NCBI GenBank assembly: GCA_036845225.1
Contig: DAIUEJ010000006.1
Coordinates: forward strand, 1 to 64,000
Direction of reading: 5' to 3'
DNA: 64,000 bases
Source: FEN-680 sp036845225
GTDB lineage: Bacteria > Actinomycetota > Geothermincolia > Fen-727 > Anoxymicrobiaceae
The notes beneath the pieces were generated by a model, which was not told the DNA's origin, ran no database searches, and worked only from the letters and a program-made list of their open reading frames with translations. Position 1 is the first letter of the stretch, and every line of letters starts with the position of its first letter. This document shows positions 45,223 through 54,307 of this stretch, in pieces. The position numbers and the translations under genes were made by a program.

Positions 45223-46536
45223 GTGGAACTCAAGACATTCAGGGGCGGAATTCATCCCCCATACCAGAAGGAGGCCACCGCCGGCAAGGCAACGGAAGAC
45301 ATCTCCCTCCCTGCTGAAGTGGTAATCCCGATGCAACAGCACGTTGGAGCGCCCAACAGCCCGACGGTCAGCGTTGGTGCCAGGGTCGAGGCAGGCCAGA
45401 AGATCGGCGCTACCGAAGCGTTCGTATCGGCGCCCGTGCACTCGAGTGTCGCGGGAACGGTCAAAGCCATCGAGGAGCGTAAGAACTTCACCGGCGCCGA
45501 CGTCATGTGCGTCGTGATCGGCGTTGACCAGAACCAGCCCGCGAAGTTCACCGAGAAGCGTGACGTGGGGAACCTGACGCCGGAGCAGATCAGGGAGATA
45601 GCCAAGGAAGCCGGCCTGGTCGGACTGGGTGGAGCGGCGTTCCCGAGCAGCGTCAAGCTGTCCCCGCCGAAAGACAAGCCGATCGACACGGTCATCATCA
45701 ACGGCTGCGAGTGCGAGCCGTTCCTGACCTGCGACCACAGGCTGATGCTGGAGAGGACAGAAGACCTCATCGCCGGGCTCAGGCTCATGATGAAGGCCGT
45801 CGGCGCCAAGAAGGGCTATATCGGTGTTGAGGCCAACAAGATGGACGCGGCAGACAAGATCTCGGCTGCGGTCGCGAACGAGCCCGACATCGAGGTAGTG
45901 CTCCTCGAGGTCAAGTACCCCGAGGGCGCTGAGAAGATGCTCATCGACGCGATCACAGGGCGCAGGGTGCCTCCCGGCAAGCTGCCGAGCGAGGTCGGGG
46001 TCCTGGTCCAGAACGTCCAGACCGCGGTCGCCCTCTTCGAAGCCGCCTCGACAGGCAAACCGGTCATCGAGAGGGTCATAACGGTCACCGGCCCCGGCAT
46101 CAAGACGGCCAGAAACGTCAAGGTCAAGGTCGGCACCCCGATCGCTCACGTGATCGAGCAGTGCGGAGGCATGATCGGCGCTCCGGGCAAGGTCATCATG
46201 GGAGGCCCGATGACGGGCTTCGCCCAGAAGGACCTCTCTGCCTCGTGCGTCAAAGGCACGAGCGGCATCCTCATCCTCACGGAAGAGGCCGTCGAGCAGT
46301 CGGAGGAGCAGCAGTGCGTCGGGTGCGACAAGTGCCTGGACGCCTGCGCGATGTTCCTGACGCCGAACTTCATCGTCAAGCACGCGAAGAGAGGCCAGTG
46401 GGAGCTTGCCGACAAGTACGGAGCGAGGGACTGCTTCGAATGCGGTTGTTGCTCGTACGTGTGTCCCGCACGGATACAGCATGTTGCCTACGTACGCAAA
46501 ACAAAGGCGGAACTCGCAGCCGCCAGCAAGAAATAG
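45223..46536 (+). CDS. rnfC: RnfC-like electron transport subunit (formate module)
   Basis: 437 residues from GTG 45223 (GGAGGG upstream). The GGIHPPYQKE start and barrel-sandwich domain (residues about 1-100) are followed by the flavin/NADH-binding Complex1_51K domain (GLGGAAFPSSVKLSPPKDK) and an SLBB region. At the end are two ferredoxin-type sites (CVGCDKCLDAC and CFECGCCSYVCP). A close paralog with the same order is at 58264. In Rnf complexes RnfC oxidises or reduces NADH. Here only C and D occur. Confidence 0.9.
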   Translation: MELKTFRGGIHPPYQKEATAGKATEDISLPAEVVIPMQQHVGAPNSPTVSVGARVEAGQKIGATEAFVSAPVHSSVAGTVKAIEERKNFTGADVMCVVIGVDQNQPAKFTEKRDVGNLTPEQIREIAKEAGLVGLGGAAFPSSVKLSPPKDKPIDTVIINGCECEPFLTCDHRLMLERTEDLIAGLRLMMKAVGAKKGYIGVEANKMDAADKISAAVANEPDIEVVLLEVKYPEGAEKMLIDAITGRRVPPGKLPSEVGVLVQNVQTAVALFEAASTGKPVIERVITVTGPGIKTARNVKVKVGTPIAHVIEQCGGMIGAPGKVIMGGPMTGFAQKDLSASCVKGTSGILILTEEAVEQSEEQQCVGCDKCLDACAMFLTPNFIVKHAKRGQWELADKYGARDCFECGCCSYVCPARIQHVAYVRKTKAELAAASKK

Positions 46537-46554
46537 GAAGGGGGCGAGACTTAA

Positions 46555-47520
46555 ATGGCAGACCGTGACTTTCTAATGTCGGCTCCGCCGCATATCAAGA
46601 GCAAAGACGATATCGGCAACGCTATGAGGGACGTGGCAATTGCTCTCATCCCTGTGATAGCGGTTGCGATCGGGTTCTTCAGGCTCTACGCGCTCGTGAA
46701 CCTGGCGGCATGCGTACTCGCGGCCATCGGCTCAGAGTACGTCATGCGCAAGATCATGAAGCGGAAGCCTAATATCGGCGACTTCAGCGCGATAGTGACA
46801 GGGCTCTTCGTGGCTCTTCTGCTGCCCCCGACCGTTCCGTTCTGGTATGCGATGATCGGAACGATCATAGCGGTGGCACTGGTCAAGGAGCTCATGGGCG
46901 GGCTCGGTTACAATGTGTTCAACCCGGCTCTGTTCGGCTTCGTGTCGCTCCTGATCATCTCCAGGTTCTGGGCGCTTGCGGGCGCGGTCTACAACCTCGG
47001 GAGCCTGAACGGCGTCACTTCGGCGACCCCGCTCACGTTCATCAAGGCTGGAGCGCTCAACGGTATCAGGCCCGGCTACTGGGAGTTGTTCCTGGGTCAC
47101 GCGGGTGGAGCGATGGGAGAGGTATCAGTCGTGGCGGTCATCGTCGGCGCTGCTTACCTCATGTACAAGGGCCACATCACGTGGCACATCCCGACCGCGA
47201 TCATCGGCACGGTGTTCATCCTCTCGGCGATACTGGGAGCGAACCCTCTGTACATGATCCTGGCCGGCGGATTGATGCTGGGGTCGTTCTTCATGGCGAC
47301 CGACTGGGTGACCAGTCCCGACAATAAGACGGCACAGTTACTCTATGGAGTGCTGATCGGGGTGCTGGTCGTTGTGATCAGGATGTACGCGGCTCCCACC
47401 GGAGCGGTTGCATACTCTATCCTGATCGGCAACGCGATGGTGCCCGTGCTCAACCGCGTCGTGGTGCGGAAGAGGTTCGGTGCCATCAAGCCGGTGCCAG
47501 TTGCCGAGGCTGACAAGTAG
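46555..47520 (+). CDS. rnfD: RnfD-like membrane subunit (formate module)
   Basis: 321 residues with about ten membrane helices. NGVTSATPLTF contains the Ser-Ala-Thr site where FMN is attached by phosphodiester in RnfD/NqrB. The end GAVAYSILIGNAMVPVLNR matches the family. It would carry electrons from RnfC across the membrane. No rnfG, rnfA, rnfB or rnfE is nearby, and no ApbE (flavin transferase) lies in the window. A terminator follows at 47546. Confidence 0.88.
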   Translation: MADRDFLMSAPPHIKSKDDIGNAMRDVAIALIPVIAVAIGFFRLYALVNLAACVLAAIGSEYVMRKIMKRKPNIGDFSAIVTGLFVALLLPPTVPFWYAMIGTIIAVALVKELMGGLGYNVFNPALFGFVSLLIISRFWALAGAVYNLGSLNGVTSATPLTFIKAGALNGIRPGYWELFLGHAGGAMGEVSVVAVIVGAAYLMYKGHITWHIPTAIIGTVFILSAILGANPLYMILAGGLMLGSFFMATDWVTSPDNKTAQLLYGVLIGVLVVVIRMYAAPTGAVAYSILIGNAMVPVLNRVVVRKRFGAIKPVPVAEADK

Positions 47521-47545
47521 CACAACAAGACAACGGATAGACTGT

Positions 47546-47584
47546 CCTGGGGTCAGGCGCCTGCCTGGCCCCAGGCTTTTTCTT
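47546..47584 (+). terminator. intrinsic terminator after the formate module
   Basis: CCTGGGGTCAGG (47546-47557) pairs over 12 bases with CCTGGCCCCAGG (47564-47575), then CTTTTTCTT. The arm again holds the GGGGTCAGG core seen elsewhere in the window. Confidence 0.88.
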
Positions 47585-47624
47585 GGAGAAAAGCGGCGAC
47601 TCGCGCAGGGTGCCTCTATACCGG

Positions 47625-48230
47625 TCAAGCGCGGGGGGCCCTCGAGCGCGCCATCAGAGCGGTCTCGTTCAGCGCTTCATCGAGTTCCGCTTCGCTGGAA
47701 TAGAACATGACACTCGCGCCCGGGACCTTCAAGGCTAGCGCCGTATTGAGACTCTCCCGGGGTTCCGGCGCCAGTGCCCCTCTTTTATCCACCAGCACGA
47801 GGTCCGCTTTCTCGAGGGCGGCCTCGGCAGAGGGTTTGAACTCCTCGAACGGCACAGTCATGAGAAAGACGGCAAAGTCGACCGGCAGGTGCTCCAGCGC
47901 GCTGTTGCCCTCGACGACGAGGACGCCACCGGGCGGGAACATCTCGATCGCCTCTTGAAGCTCGACGTCCAGCTTGCCCTCGGAAGCGTTCACCCAGATG
48001 ACTTTCCTGGCGCCGGCGCTGACCAGGGCCCCGGTGTCCGTGCCGGGCCGGGAGATGAGTTCGGGGTCGGTGACTATTGGAGAAGGAGAATGACTTCCCT
48101 TGCTGACCTTCAAGGCATATTCCGCGTCCAGCTCGCGCACCAGAAAAGCCGCAACCGTGCTTTTGCCTGATTTCTTCGAGGACGAGCTGACGGAGATGAT
48201 GGCCGACGGCCCGGAAAGCTTGTCAAGCAC
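47625..48230 (-). CDS. P-loop NTPase-like protein next to the selenium genes, MobB-like fold suspected
   Basis: 201 residues. SSSSKKSGKSTVAAFLVREL near residue 16 is a Walker A variant with Ser for the first Gly. GVLVVEGNSALEHL is a possible Walker B strand, and ADLVLVDKRG resembles a guanine-specificity motif (NKxD-like, here DKRG). Resembles MobB-type GTPases of molybdenum-cofactor synthesis, which would fit formate dehydrogenase, but the match is weak. Its ATG overlaps the end of the LysR gene by eight bases, so they are co-transcribed. Confidence 0.6.
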   Translation of the reverse strand: MLDKLSGPSAIISVSSSSKKSGKSTVAAFLVRELDAEYALKVSKGSHSPSPIVTDPELISRPGTDTGALVSAGARKVIWVNASEGKLDVELQEAIEMFPPGGVLVVEGNSALEHLPVDFAVFLMTVPFEEFKPSAEAALEKADLVLVDKRGALAPEPRESLNTALALKVPGASVMFYSSEAELDEALNETALMARSRAPRA

Positions 48231-49113
48231 TACAGGTCGCTTTCATGAACTCCTCAGCAGCGCGTGACAGCGGCCGCTCGCTGGAATACACGGCGTAGAA
48301 CTGCCTGATCAGTTCGGCGCCGCTGACTTCCAGCAGCCGCACCAGGCCGCCCTTCGAAGGCTCGAGGGCCGCTCGGTCGCTCACCATCGCGATGCCCATG
48401 CCTGCGGCTACCGCTGAGAGCACCGCCTGGGTCGAGCCCATCTCCGCGACTACGTCCAGGTCGTCCGTGGAGAGGCCGGCGTCTCGGAACGCCGCTTCCG
48501 ATCGGCTGCGGGTCCCGCTCGACTCGGCGCGCACGACCCACTGCTCACCGGCGACCTCGGCGAGGGTGACTTTCTTCCTGCGGGAAAGCGCGTGATGCAC
48601 CGGTGTGACGATGACGATGCGGTCCTCGGCGAACGGCTTGACCTCGAGCTTGCTGTCGGGCCGGAGCCCGACGAAGCCGATTTCAACGTTCTCACCTTCG
48701 ACCATACGGACCACGCCCTGCGAGTCGCTGATCTCCAGCGCGACTGTCACCTCCGGGTAGTGGCGCTTGAACTCGGCGAGAGTGGGCGGGAGCAGGAACT
48801 CACCGGGGACGGTGCTCGCCCCGATGCGGAGCTGCCCCTTGACCTCGCCGGTCGTGCGCGGGATATCGGCGATCATCTCTTCGCGGTCGGAGAGTATCTT
48901 CCGCGCGTGGGCGTACGCGGTCCTTCCCGCCGGTGTCAGCACGACCTTTCCCCTGGAGCGGTCGATCAGGGAAGCCCCCAGCTCTTTCTCCAGGGCTTTG
49001 ACCTGGAAAGAGACAGCGGGCTGGGTGAGTCCCAGCCGTCGCGCCGCACCGCTGAACGAGCCCAGGTCGGCCACGAGCGTGAACGTTTCCAGAAGAGATA
49101 TGTCAAGGCCCAA
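48223..49113 (-). CDS. selenium-metabolism-associated LysR-type regulator
   Basis: About 296 residues from TTG 49113 (GAGGTGG upstream). A helix-turn-helix (SFSGAARRLGLTQPAVSFQV) and a LysR substrate domain are clear. A branch of LysR regulators is tied to selenium genes in anaerobes, and this one sits beside tRNA-Sec and selB. ATG 49134 is also open but would overlap the CCA of tRNA-Sec, so I prefer the later start. It may control the selenium operon or the divergent hydrogenase promoter. Confidence 0.82.
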   Translation of the reverse strand: MGLDISLLETFTLVADLGSFSGAARRLGLTQPAVSFQVKALEKELGASLIDRSRGKVVLTPAGRTAYAHARKILSDREEMIADIPRTTGEVKGQLRIGASTVPGEFLLPPTLAEFKRHYPEVTVALEISDSQGVVRMVEGENVEIGFVGLRPDSKLEVKPFAEDRIVIVTPVHHALSRRKKVTLAEVAGEQWVVRAESSGTRSRSEAAFRDAGLSTDDLDVVAEMGSTQAVLSAVAAGMGIAMVSDRAALEPSKGGLVRLLEVSGAELIRQFYAVYSSERPLSRAAEEFMKATCSA

Positions 49114-49133
49114 GTGGCGCCACCTCGATTTCA

Positions 49134-49229
49134 TGGCGGAGGTGCGTAAGAATCGAACTTACCCAGCGCCGATCAAGACGCCACAACGGTTTTGAAGACC
49201 GCGCCGCCCACCAGGACGGATCCACCTCC
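49134..49229 (-). tRNA. selC: tRNA-Sec (UCA)
   Basis: The acceptor GGAGGTG pairs with CACCTCC. The anticodon loop CTTCAAA has UCA. A long variable arm follows, then the T-arm GTAAGTTCGATTCTTAC and the encoded GCCA. It lies 28 bases after selB on the same strand. The last base of CCA doubles as the first base of an ATG open for the LysR gene. Confidence 0.92.
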
Positions 49230-49257
49230 GATATTCCGCGAGAAGTATCATACATGA

Positions 49258-51198
49258 TTACCTCAGCTTGCGGACGTCGCCCACGCGCACCGTCACGCGG
49301 TTCCGATCGAAGTACTCCAGCAGCGGAAGCGCATACTTGCGGCTGGTTCCGACCGACTCGCGGAACTCGCTGACCGTTATCCCCTGAGGACCGATGCTCG
49401 AGCGCAGCTCTGTCTCGACCCGCGACACGGCCCCGGGTGAGAAGTAGAGGTCCGGCGAGACCCTCACCAGGCGCCCGTCCTTCTCGGCTATGCCAAGGAG
49501 TTCAGCGATGGCCTGCCTGGTCAGACCGAGCTCGTTCGAAAGCTCACTCACGGTCGGCGGCGAGACCGGGTGGGCGTCGATTCTCTGAACTATCGACGAG
49601 AGCATGGTCTCCTGTTCGGACGTGACCGCGGCGGAAGCCCCTGGCAGCCTGACCACCTTTCCACTCGTTTCAATGATGCCGCCCGCTGAGAGCGCATCCA
49701 TGAGGATGTCAGCCGACCGCGTGTCCCAGGAAGCCAGCACCTGTTTCTTGAGGGTTTCCTTGGCGATCCCCTCTGACAGCGGTTTCGCTTCATGGAAATC
49801 ATGGAGCGCGCCAGTGATCTCATCCGTGAACGCCTGGTACTTCGCGGCTGAGAGGAATACCTGGGCGCTCTTCTCGCCCAGTGAGATTGCCTGTCCGGAT
49901 CCGGTGAGGTCCTTCAGCCCCTCCTCCACGACTTCCGGCGCGAAACCCGATGCGAGCGCGAGCGCCTCACGGGAGGCCGGCTCCTCCCTCCTTTCGAGGA
50001 GCACCCGCACCACCGCCGCCGCCTCACCTGATTCCAGCTCCCCGAACTGCCTGACGGCGTTCGGGTCTTTGACTTTGTGCTTGGACGGGTGGGCGTCCAC
50101 GACCGCTCCGCCGCCGATAGTGGTAACCGGCGAGTAGCTCCTTACCACAAACCGGTCGCCTGGCGCCACGACCACCACCTCTTCAAGGCGAAGCTGCGCC
50201 TGCCGGGACTCACCGGGCCTGAGGAGGTCTCCCTCGAGCGGGTACAGCCGTCCGAGGATTTCACGCGTGCCGTGGTGGAAGCGGATCCTGGCGCCCCGCT
50301 TGACCTGCTTCGGCCAGTCGCGCAGAAGGCGCACGCGGGCGTCGATCATGTACGTGGGGCGCAGGTAGCCGGGCTCGGCGAGAACGTCCCCGCGCAGGAC
50401 CTGGTCCCTCGCGACCCCGGCGAGGTTGACCGCCACGCGCTCGCCGGCATAGACGAGCTCTCGTTCGGAGTCGTGGACTTCCAGCGACCGGACACGCACC
50501 TCGTCGCCGCGCGGCAGCAGCTCCAGCCGCTGGCCCGTCGATATGCTGCCGCTCCAGAGGGTGCCGGTGACCACCGTCCCGATGCCGCGCAGAGTGAACA
50601 CCCGGTCCACGGGGAGCCTCGCCGGAAGCGCCTCGTCTTTCAAGTGGACCTGCGCCGCCTGGCGCTCTATTACCGACCTGAGCTCATCAATGCCCTCTCC
50701 CGTGATGCCCGACACCGGAACCACGGGGGAGCCCTCGAGAGGGGTGCCTTCCAGCAGCTCGCCCACCTCGTCCTCGACCAGCGGGATGAGGTCGGGCTCG
50801 ACCGCGTCGATTTTGGTGATGGCGACCACGCCCCGGGAGACGCCGAGCAGGTCCAGGATCGCCAGGTGCTCCCTCGTCTGTGGCATCACCCCGTCGTCGG
50901 CCGCGACCACCAGCAGCGCGAGGTCGACGCCTGTGGCTCCAGCCATCATGTTGCGCACGAAGTTCTCGTGACCGGGAACATCCACGATACCTACGGTCGA
51001 ACCGTCGGAGAGGACCATGGGCGCGAAGCCGAGGTCGATGGAGATGCCGCGTTCCTTTTCCTCCGCGAGGCGGTCGGTGTCGCGGCCGGTGAGCGCTTTG
51101 ACGAGGACCGTCTTGCCGTGGTCGATGTGCCCGGCGGTCCCGATGATGAGATTTCGGCGCGCTGCGGGTGTAGTCAAGAGGATCTCCGTGCCGGTCAA
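49258..51198 (-). CDS. selB: selenocysteine-specific elongation factor SelB
   Basis: 646 residues. The GTPase motifs GHIDHGKT, GISIDLGF, DVPGHENFV and TKID are in the first 140 residues. An EF-Tu-like domain II follows, then a long C-terminal winged-helix part that would read the SECIS hairpin. It starts at TTG 51198, overlapping the selA stop. It delivers Sec-tRNA to UGA codons in fdhG and selD. Confidence 0.93.
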   Translation of the reverse strand: MTGTEILLTTPAARRNLIIGTAGHIDHGKTVLVKALTGRDTDRLAEEKERGISIDLGFAPMVLSDGSTVGIVDVPGHENFVRNMMAGATGVDLALLVVAADDGVMPQTREHLAILDLLGVSRGVVAITKIDAVEPDLIPLVEDEVGELLEGTPLEGSPVVPVSGITGEGIDELRSVIERQAAQVHLKDEALPARLPVDRVFTLRGIGTVVTGTLWSGSISTGQRLELLPRGDEVRVRSLEVHDSERELVYAGERVAVNLAGVARDQVLRGDVLAEPGYLRPTYMIDARVRLLRDWPKQVKRGARIRFHHGTREILGRLYPLEGDLLRPGESRQAQLRLEEVVVVAPGDRFVVRSYSPVTTIGGGAVVDAHPSKHKVKDPNAVRQFGELESGEAAAVVRVLLERREEPASREALALASGFAPEVVEEGLKDLTGSGQAISLGEKSAQVFLSAAKYQAFTDEITGALHDFHEAKPLSEGIAKETLKKQVLASWDTRSADILMDALSAGGIIETSGKVVRLPGASAAVTSEQETMLSSIVQRIDAHPVSPPTVSELSNELGLTRQAIAELLGIAEKDGRLVRVSPDLYFSPGAVSRVETELRSSIGPQGITVSEFRESVGTSRKYALPLLEYFDRNRVTVRVGDVRKLR

Positions 51199-52613
51199 TC
51201 CAGGGACGCTATGGCGCGCGAGAGCAACCGGACCTCCGCGTCAGCCACCGTACGAAGGTCGAGCAGGAGGGCCTCGTCTTTGACGCGTGCCAGGACCGGC
51301 GGCTCGGCTCCCCTGAGGCGCTCCTCGATCGTATCGGCAGAGAGGGACTCATGGGTGATACGCACACAGTATGTCGGGATCTCGGCTGTTGGGAGCGAGC
51401 CGCCCCCGGCGCGAGAAACCTCTGCGACCACCTCGGTCTCGAAACCGGCGAGGCCGGCCGAATCGACCGCTCGCTTCAGGCGCCTGGCGCGAGCCCGCAC
51501 CGCATCCTCCGGCTCCGCCATCATCCGCAGCGCGGGAAGTTCCTTGAAGGCCGCTGCCGGGTCGAGGCAGGCGCGCAGCGTCGACTCGAGGGCCGCAACC
51601 GACATCTTGTCGATGCGCAGCGCCCGGGCGAGCGGGTGCTTGCGCACTGCCTCGACGTACTCCCGCGAGCCGACGATGATCCCCGACTGTGGGCCGCCGA
51701 GAAGCTTGTCCCCGCTGAACGTCACGAGGTCGGTTCCCGCCGCTATGCTCGCGGCGGCGGTGTGCTCCCCGGTGAGGCCGGCCGGCGCCAGGTCGAGAAG
51801 AGAGCCGCTGCCCATATCCTCCACCACGGGGACGAAGTGCTGCCTGCCCAGCTCCACGAGTTCGGCGAGCGGCACGTCCTCGGTGTAACCGACGATGCGG
51901 AAGTTGCTCTGGTGTATCTTCATGATAAGGGCCGTATCGGGCCCTATCGCGTTCGAGTAGTCGGAGGCCCGCGTGCGGTTGGTCGTGCCGACCTCGATGA
52001 GCCGTGCCCCGCTCTGGTGCATGATGTCCGGCAGCCTGAACGAATCCCCGATCTCGACCAACTCGCCGCGGGACACCACGACCTCTCTGCCCTTTGCCAG
52101 CGCGGCGAGCACGAGCAGCACCGCCGCGGCGTTGTTGTTGACCACCAACGCGGCATCAGCCCCGGTGAGCCAGCGGAGAAGTTCTCCCACATGGTCCTGC
52201 CGCGAGCCGCGCTGACCGTCGGCCAGCCGGTACTCCAGGTTCGAGTAGCCGACGCAAGCGTCGCGCACGGACTCGAGAGCTGCGGCTGAGAGCGGTGACC
52301 TGCCGAGGTTTGTGTGGAGTATCACGCCGGTCGCGTTGATCACCTTGCGAAGCGAAGGCCGCATGAGCCGCGCCGCCTCGGCGGCGACTCGATCGCCGAG
52401 AGAACTCAGCGACAGGTCTGCCTCTGAGATCCCCTTGCCGGAGAGTATCGCATCGCGTGCATCGTCGACGACTTCGCGCGCCGCGTGGGTCACGACGTTT
52501 CTGGGGATACCCTGAACCGCAGTGGAGGAGTCTACTGACTCGACCAGCTCGTTCACCTGCGGGATGAGTCGCAGGAGGCCTTGCCTGTTTTCGTCGGGGG
52601 GATTCATGGTCAT
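51195..52613 (-). CDS. selA: L-seryl-tRNA(Sec) selenium transferase SelA
   Basis: 472 residues. The PLP-lysine region is FSGDKLLGGPQSGIIVG. NATGVILHTNLGRSPLS near residue 90 is the conserved N-terminal site. It converts Ser-tRNA(Sec) to Sec-tRNA(Sec) using selenophosphate made by SelD. It starts at ATG 52613, three bases after yedF, and overlaps selB by four bases, so these genes form one operon. Confidence 0.94.
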   Translation of the reverse strand: MTMNPPDENRQGLLRLIPQVNELVESVDSSTAVQGIPRNVVTHAAREVVDDARDAILSGKGISEADLSLSSLGDRVAAEAARLMRPSLRKVINATGVILHTNLGRSPLSAAALESVRDACVGYSNLEYRLADGQRGSRQDHVGELLRWLTGADAALVVNNNAAAVLLVLAALAKGREVVVSRGELVEIGDSFRLPDIMHQSGARLIEVGTTNRTRASDYSNAIGPDTALIMKIHQSNFRIVGYTEDVPLAELVELGRQHFVPVVEDMGSGSLLDLAPAGLTGEHTAAASIAAGTDLVTFSGDKLLGGPQSGIIVGSREYVEAVRKHPLARALRIDKMSVAALESTLRACLDPAAAFKELPALRMMAEPEDAVRARARRLKRAVDSAGLAGFETEVVAEVSRAGGGSLPTAEIPTYCVRITHESLSADTIEERLRGAEPPVLARVKDEALLLDLRTVADAEVRLLSRAIASLD

Positions 52614-52616
52614 TAA

Positions 52617-53216
52617 TTATAGGGAAACGAGCAGGTCCGCGCCAACCATCGTCGCATGGATATCGTACATGTTGCTGACGTGCCCCGCTTTCAGCTTCTC
52701 CTTGAGGCCATAGAAATCCAGGCACGTGCCGCATACCAGCACCTCGGCGCCTGCTTCCTCGAGCCGGGCGACGTGGGCCGCAGTCTCGTCATCCTCGGTG
52801 ACCAGACGGACGCCGCTGTTCAGAAATATGATCGCCGAGGGCGTGGTCTCACTTTCTGCGGCGGCGTAGAGGAACATCTTCATGAGCGTCCTGCCCAGCT
52901 CGGGGTCTCCGGTCCCGACCTGGTCGCTCGCGATAAAGATCACCCGGCCCGCGGACGGACCGCACTGTGCCTGCTCGGATCCGCTCCCGGCTACGGCCGC
53001 CTTGTCCCCGGGCTCGACTGAGATCAGGTATCCGCCTTCTGCCTGCCTGCCTTCGGCCCGGCACCCGGCGGTCCGCGAGAAACGCAGCACGTTGTCTCGC
53101 GCCGTCTCGTTGTCGACGAAGACCGTGAACGGACCGCTGCCGCTATCGAGCATCCGCCTGGTGCGGAGAACGGGTTCCGGGCACCTGAGGCCGGCGCAGT
53201 CGATGTCCGGCTTCAT
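52617..53216 (-). CDS. yedF: sulfurtransferase-like selenium metabolism protein YedF
   Basis: About 199 residues from ATG 53216 (AAAGG upstream). The N-terminal TusA-like domain has DCAGLRCPEPVLRTRRML with its conserved CP motif. The C-terminal part is DsrE-like, with a single Cys in VCGTCLDFYG. Proteins of this plan are common next to selD in selenium users and may carry sulfur or selenium. A TTG at 53222 is also open and overlaps selD. Confidence 0.87.
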   Translation of the reverse strand: MKPDIDCAGLRCPEPVLRTRRMLDSGSGPFTVFVDNETARDNVLRFSRTAGCRAEGRQAEGGYLISVEPGDKAAVAGSGSEQAQCGPSAGRVIFIASDQVGTGDPELGRTLMKMFLYAAAESETTPSAIIFLNSGVRLVTEDDETAAHVARLEEAGAEVLVCGTCLDFYGLKEKLKAGHVSNMYDIHATMVGADLLVSL

Positions 53217-53218
53217 CG

Positions 53219-54274
53219 TCAACCTTTCTCTGAGTGACTTATAGTGACGACAGGGACCTCGGCTTCGGTGATCCGGCCGATGATGCCCGCGTGGGGCGCG
53301 GGCCCGGCGCGGAGCTCGGAGACGATATCCTCCGCTTCGCTCGCCTCGACAGCAGCGAGGAGCCCCCCGGACGTCTGCGGGTCAAACATGCAGGTCACGA
53401 TGAACTCTTCCACTCCTGCTGTCGCCACGTCAACGCGTCTCTCTTCGAGACACTCCTGCCGGCTGTTGCGCGGGGCCATGCCAAGGGCGACCATCTCGAG
53501 GGTCCTCGGGAACAACCGGACACCGGAAGCCCAGATCTCCGCGCCCGCACCTGCGGCCCGGGCCAACTCGTACAGGTGGCCGGCGAGCCCGAAGCCGGTG
53601 ACGTCCGTCATCGCGTGGACGCCGTGTGAGGAGATGACCGCGGCCGCCGCCCCGTTCAGCGTGCACATGGAGGCAACGACCTCTTCCATGTCCTCCTCTG
53701 ACACCTGCTCCGCCTTCAGCGCCGTTGCCATGATCCCGGTCCCGATCGGCTTTGTGAGGATGAGCAGGTCGCCGGGCTTCGCGCCCCGGATGGTGACCAT
53801 GTCGGGGAGCGTTACCGTGCCCGTCACAGCCAGGCCATACTTCAGCTCGTCATCCTCGATAGTGTGTCCTCCGGCGACAACCGCACCCGCCTCGTGGACC
53901 TTGTCGTACCCACCGAGCAGTATCGCCTTCAGTACCTCCCTGTCCATGTCACACGGAAACGCCGCGATGTTCATGGCGGTGATCGGTTTCGCGTTCATTG
54001 CGTAGATATCGGAAAGGGCGTTGGCCGCGGCGACCTGGCCAAACGTGTAAGGGTCGTCCACGATGGGAGGGAAGAAGTCGACGGTCTGGACGAGAGCGAG
54101 GTCGTCGTACAGGAGATAGACGCCCGCGTCGTCACCCATGTGGATCGACGACAGCAGCTCCTCCGCGTCCTCTTCCGGCAGCTCGGCCAGCAGCTTCTCA
54201 AGGTCACCCGGACCCATCTTCGCCGCTCACCCCGCCCTCTGGGAATAGCTGGTCAGCTTTATCTTGTCGGTCAA
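53219..54274 (-). CDS. selD: selenide, water dikinase SelD, itself a selenoprotein
   Basis: 351 residues. The start is TTG 54274 with GGAGGGG ahead of it. The N-terminus is TDKIKLTSYSQRAG, then TGA (54229-54227) at residue 16, then AAKMGPGDLEKLL. This aligns with the E. coli active-site region LTQYSHGAGCGCK, so the TGA replaces the catalytic Cys17 and is read as selenocysteine. The next conserved Cys is Ala here, and the Lys remains. The ATP-binding and Asp residues (DDAGVYLL, TVDFFPPIVDDPYTFG, GGHTIEDDE) follow. A reading from ATG 54217 would lack the catalytic site. It makes selenophosphate for SelA. Confidence 0.9.
54201..54229 (-). promoter_or_regulatory. selenocysteine codon and possible SECIS in selD
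   Basis: On the minus strand, TGA (54229-54227) is followed after 12 bases by GGTC-CGGGT-GACC, a short stem with a G- and U-containing loop, as in bacterial SECIS elements (extended by a G-U pair). The stem is short, so this needs a structure check. Confidence 0.6.
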
Positions 54275-54307
54275 GACCGCCCCTCCATGCCCGCAGGCCT
54301 CCAGCGC

